Part shown: in pieces, positions 62,128-64,000 of the stretch
Layout: each line of letters begins with the position of its first letter
Numbering within the stretch: the first letter of the stretch is position 1
Source of the DNA: Desulfovibrio sp.
GTDB taxonomy: Bacteria; Desulfobacterota; Desulfovibrionia; Desulfovibrionales; Desulfovibrionaceae
Assembly: GCA_016208105.1 (NCBI GenBank)
Contig: JACQYS010000031.1
Coordinates: 1-64,000 of the forward strand
Length of the DNA stretch: 64,000 nt
Direction: 5' to 3'
Translations under genes and position numbers: made by a program
Notes under the pieces: model-generated
Told to the model about the DNA's origin: nothing
Database searches by the model: none
Seen by the model: the letters and a program-made list of their open reading frames with translations, nothing else

Positions 62128-63299
62128 CCCGCATGATCGCCGGCGATCCCTGCCGGGGCCTTGAAGGCGACTCCTACGCCCAGACCTTTGCCCTGGAGGC
62201 CCGGGAAGAATCGCTCATACTCAACATGGGACCCCAGCATCCTTCCACCCATGGGGTCCTGCGCGTTCTTCTGGAAATGGACGGCGAATACGTGCTCAGG
62301 GCCGAGCCGGTACTGGGCTACATCCACCGCATGCACGAGGCCATGGGGCAGAACAGGGCCTACCTCCAGTTCTTCCCCAACATGGGCCGGGTCGACTACC
62401 TGCACGCCCTGGCCTGGAACTGGGCCTGGGCCGGGGCGGTGGAGCGTCTTGCCGAAATAGAGGTTCCTGAGCGAGCCGAATACATCCGGGTCATCACCAC
62501 GGAACTCAACCGCATAAACTCCCATCTGTTGTGGTGGGGGGCCTATCTCCTCGATTTGGGCGCGGTCACCCCCATCATGTACGCCTTCGAGGACCGCGAG
62601 ATCGTCATGGACATCCTCCAGGAGATCACCGGCTCGCGACTGACCTACGCCGCTTTCCGCTTCGGCGGGGTGGTGGCGGACATAAGCCCGGGCTTCGCCA
62701 GCCGCACCCGTGAATTCCTGGACAGGATGCCCGGGCGTCTTGAGATGTACCGCGACCTGGTGACGGACAACGCCATTCTGCGCGGGCGCTTGAAGGACGT
62801 GGGCGTCATCGACGAGATGATGGCCAGGCGCTACGGAGCCACAGGGCCGGTGCTGCGCGGCTCGGGCATCGCCTACGACGTGCGTCGGGCGGAACCATAT
62901 GGTGTATACAACCGCTTCGAATTCCCCATCCCGACGTATTCCGAGGGGGACAGCTTGGCCCGCTACCAGGTCCGGATGGACGAGATCGAGACATCCCTTG
63001 CCATAATTCGGCAAGCCCTGGACGGCCTGCCTGAAGGCCATTTTATGCTGCCGGACGCCCCGCGCGGCAAATGGAAGCCTCCGGCGGGCGAGTCTTACTT
63101 CGCAGTCGAGGGAGCCAGGGGCAAGATCGGCATCTATCTGGCCAGCGACGGATCCGAGATTCCCTACCGGGTGAAGCTCAGGTCCCCCAGCTTCTCAAAC
63201 TTGAGCCTGTTCCCCGAACTGGCCGAAGGAACGCTTTTGTCCGACGCGGTGGCCATTCTCGGCAGCCTGGACCTTGTCATCCCGGAGATTGACAGATGA
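62124..63299 (+). CDS. nuoD: NADH-quinone oxidoreductase subunit D
   Basis: 391 aa, 49-kDa-type subunit. Family motifs: MGPQHPSTHGVLR with the quinone-site His, GYIHRMHEAM, and GKIGIYLASDGSE. It lines the quinone cavity with NuoB and NuoH. Start and stop both overlap neighbours as ATGA, giving tight coupling. Confidence 0.93.
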   Translation: MTRMIAGDPCRGLEGDSYAQTFALEAREESLILNMGPQHPSTHGVLRVLLEMDGEYVLRAEPVLGYIHRMHEAMGQNRAYLQFFPNMGRVDYLHALAWNWAWAGAVERLAEIEVPERAEYIRVITTELNRINSHLLWWGAYLLDLGAVTPIMYAFEDREIVMDILQEITGSRLTYAAFRFGGVVADISPGFASRTREFLDRMPGRLEMYRDLVTDNAILRGRLKDVGVIDEMMARRYGATGPVLRGSGIAYDVRRAEPYGVYNRFEFPIPTYSEGDSLARYQVRMDEIETSLAIIRQALDGLPEGHFMLPDAPRGKWKPPAGESYFAVEGARGKIGIYLASDGSEIPYRVKLRSPSFSNLSLFPELAEGTLLSDAVAILGSLDLVIPEIDR

Positions 63300-64000
63300 A
63301 CATGGACGCCATTTCCGGCGAGCTGATCCGCCTGTTGGTGGCTCTTTTGGCGCTCATGGCCTTCATCGCGGGCAACGGCATGCTGCTTCTCTATGTGGAA
63401 CGCAAGGTGGCGGGCCATGTGCAGCGCCGGCCAGGACCCTACGAGGTTGGCCCCCACGGTCTTCTGCAGGCCCTGGCGGATGCGGGCAAGCTGGTGGGAA
63501 AACAGTTGGCTACCCCGGCCGGAGCCGACGCGCTGCTCTTCTGGGCCGCTCCGCTCATGGCCTTCATGCCCGTACCGCTCATGTTCATCGCCGTGCCATT
63601 CGGGGAGAATCTCTGGGGGCTTGGGACCAATCTTGGGCTGGTGCTCATCCTCTCCTTCGCCGGGTTCAACGTGCTGGCGCTGTGCCTGGCCGGATGGGCC
63701 TCCAACAACAAATGGTCACTTCTAGGAGCGGCCAGGGCCGTGTCCCAGGCCGTGGCCTACGAGATTCCACTCTTGCTTGCGGTGCTGGCCGTGGCACTCA
63801 TGACCGGCAGCCTCGACCTGCGCGCCGTGGTGGCCCACCAGGGAGGGTGGCCCTGGCAGTGGAACGTGTTCGTGCAGCCGCTGGCCTTCTTCATCTACTT
63901 CGTGTGCGCGGTGGCCGAGACCAACCGCGCTCCGTTCGACCTGCCCGAGGCCGAATCCGAACTCACGGCAGGGGTGCACACCGAGTATTCCGGCATGGGC
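63296..64000 (+). CDS. nuoH: NADH-quinone oxidoreductase subunit H, 5' part (cut by window edge)
   Basis: 235 codons are visible with no stop. The frame starts MNMDAISGELIRLL at an ATGA overlap with nuoD. Family motifs: YVERKVAGHVQRRPGP, GLLQALADAGKL, and the loop AETNRAPFDLPEAESEL near the window end. It is an inner-membrane subunit with about eight helices that shapes the quinone entry. No nuoE, F or G is seen before it; whether they occur elsewhere cannot be seen. Confidence 0.92.
   Translation, partial: MNMDAISGELIRLLVALLALMAFIAGNGMLLLYVERKVAGHVQRRPGPYEVGPHGLLQALADAGKLVGKQLATPAGADALLFWAAPLMAFMPVPLMFIAVPFGENLWGLGTNLGLVLILSFAGFNVLALCLAGWASNNKWSLLGAARAVSQAVAYEIPLLLAVLAVALMTGSLDLRAVVAHQGGWPWQWNVFVQPLAFFIYFVCAVAETNRAPFDLPEAESELTAGVHTEYSGMG

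Noticed and set aside
1-64000. CRISPR array, prophage or plasmid origin
   Set aside because: No regularly spaced repeats, cas genes, phage structural genes or replication genes were seen on either strand.

Overview
The window reads as chromosome from a sulfate-reducing deltaproteobacterium of the Desulfovibrio group (family-level inference). The grounds are fairly high GC, dense sensory and cyclic-di-GMP genes, a nuo operon, and above all a complete 'GAK system' operon of the type I associate with Desulfovibrio genomes. Genes are tightly packed and many starts and stops overlap. Many start codons were revised from the longest frame to a GTG, TTG or internal ATG with a good Shine-Dalgarno (SD) sequence.

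Layout. 1-134 is the tail of an IS1595-type transposase. 348-737 is an unknown gene. 1242-3883 is a pstS-pstC-pstA phosphate uptake operon with a Pho-box-like repeat upstream and no pstB beside it. 4289-9794 holds a chemoreceptor, a PIN-PhoH ATPase and a diguanylate cyclase. 9988-16920 is the seven-gene GAK operon: XXXCH protein, PHP-domain protein, amphi-Trp protein, PhoU/phosphotransferase fusion, ATP-grasp, HprK-like kinase and CofD-like transferase. A GGDEF/EAL protein (16917-19277) meets it tail to tail.

20234-56916 is a large cell-surface glycan and lipid region. On the minus strand, 38112 to 20234 looks like one near-continuous operon. It encodes a GT-C glycosyltransferase, two small membrane proteins, an alpha-oxoamine synthase, an ABC/TolC/adaptor export machine, a GNAT-like acyltransferase, a polytopic membrane protein, glycosyltransferases, a methyltransferase and two asparagine-synthase-like amidotransferases. 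38256-56916 continues with more glycosyltransferases, a second chemoreceptor, a zinc dehydrogenase, two radical SAM enzymes, a Wzx-type flippase, a DUF2867 protein and a third asparagine synthase.

57110-59820 holds a CheV-type coupling protein, a PilZ-like protein, tRNA-Ser(TGA), a nucleoside 2-deoxyribosyltransferase and a small unknown gene. 60590 to the right edge is nuoA-B-C-D-H, with nuoH cut by the window end.

The strongest candidate for an undescribed system is the GAK operon. Its parts suggest phosphoryl- or phosphodiester-transfer chemistry on a small protein or metabolite. It has a PhoU domain, lies near pst and phoH, and its promoter region carries a repeat like that before pstS, so a phosphate-limitation role is plausible but unproven. 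The second candidate is a possible sphingolipid-type synthesis and export module at 28645-35477.
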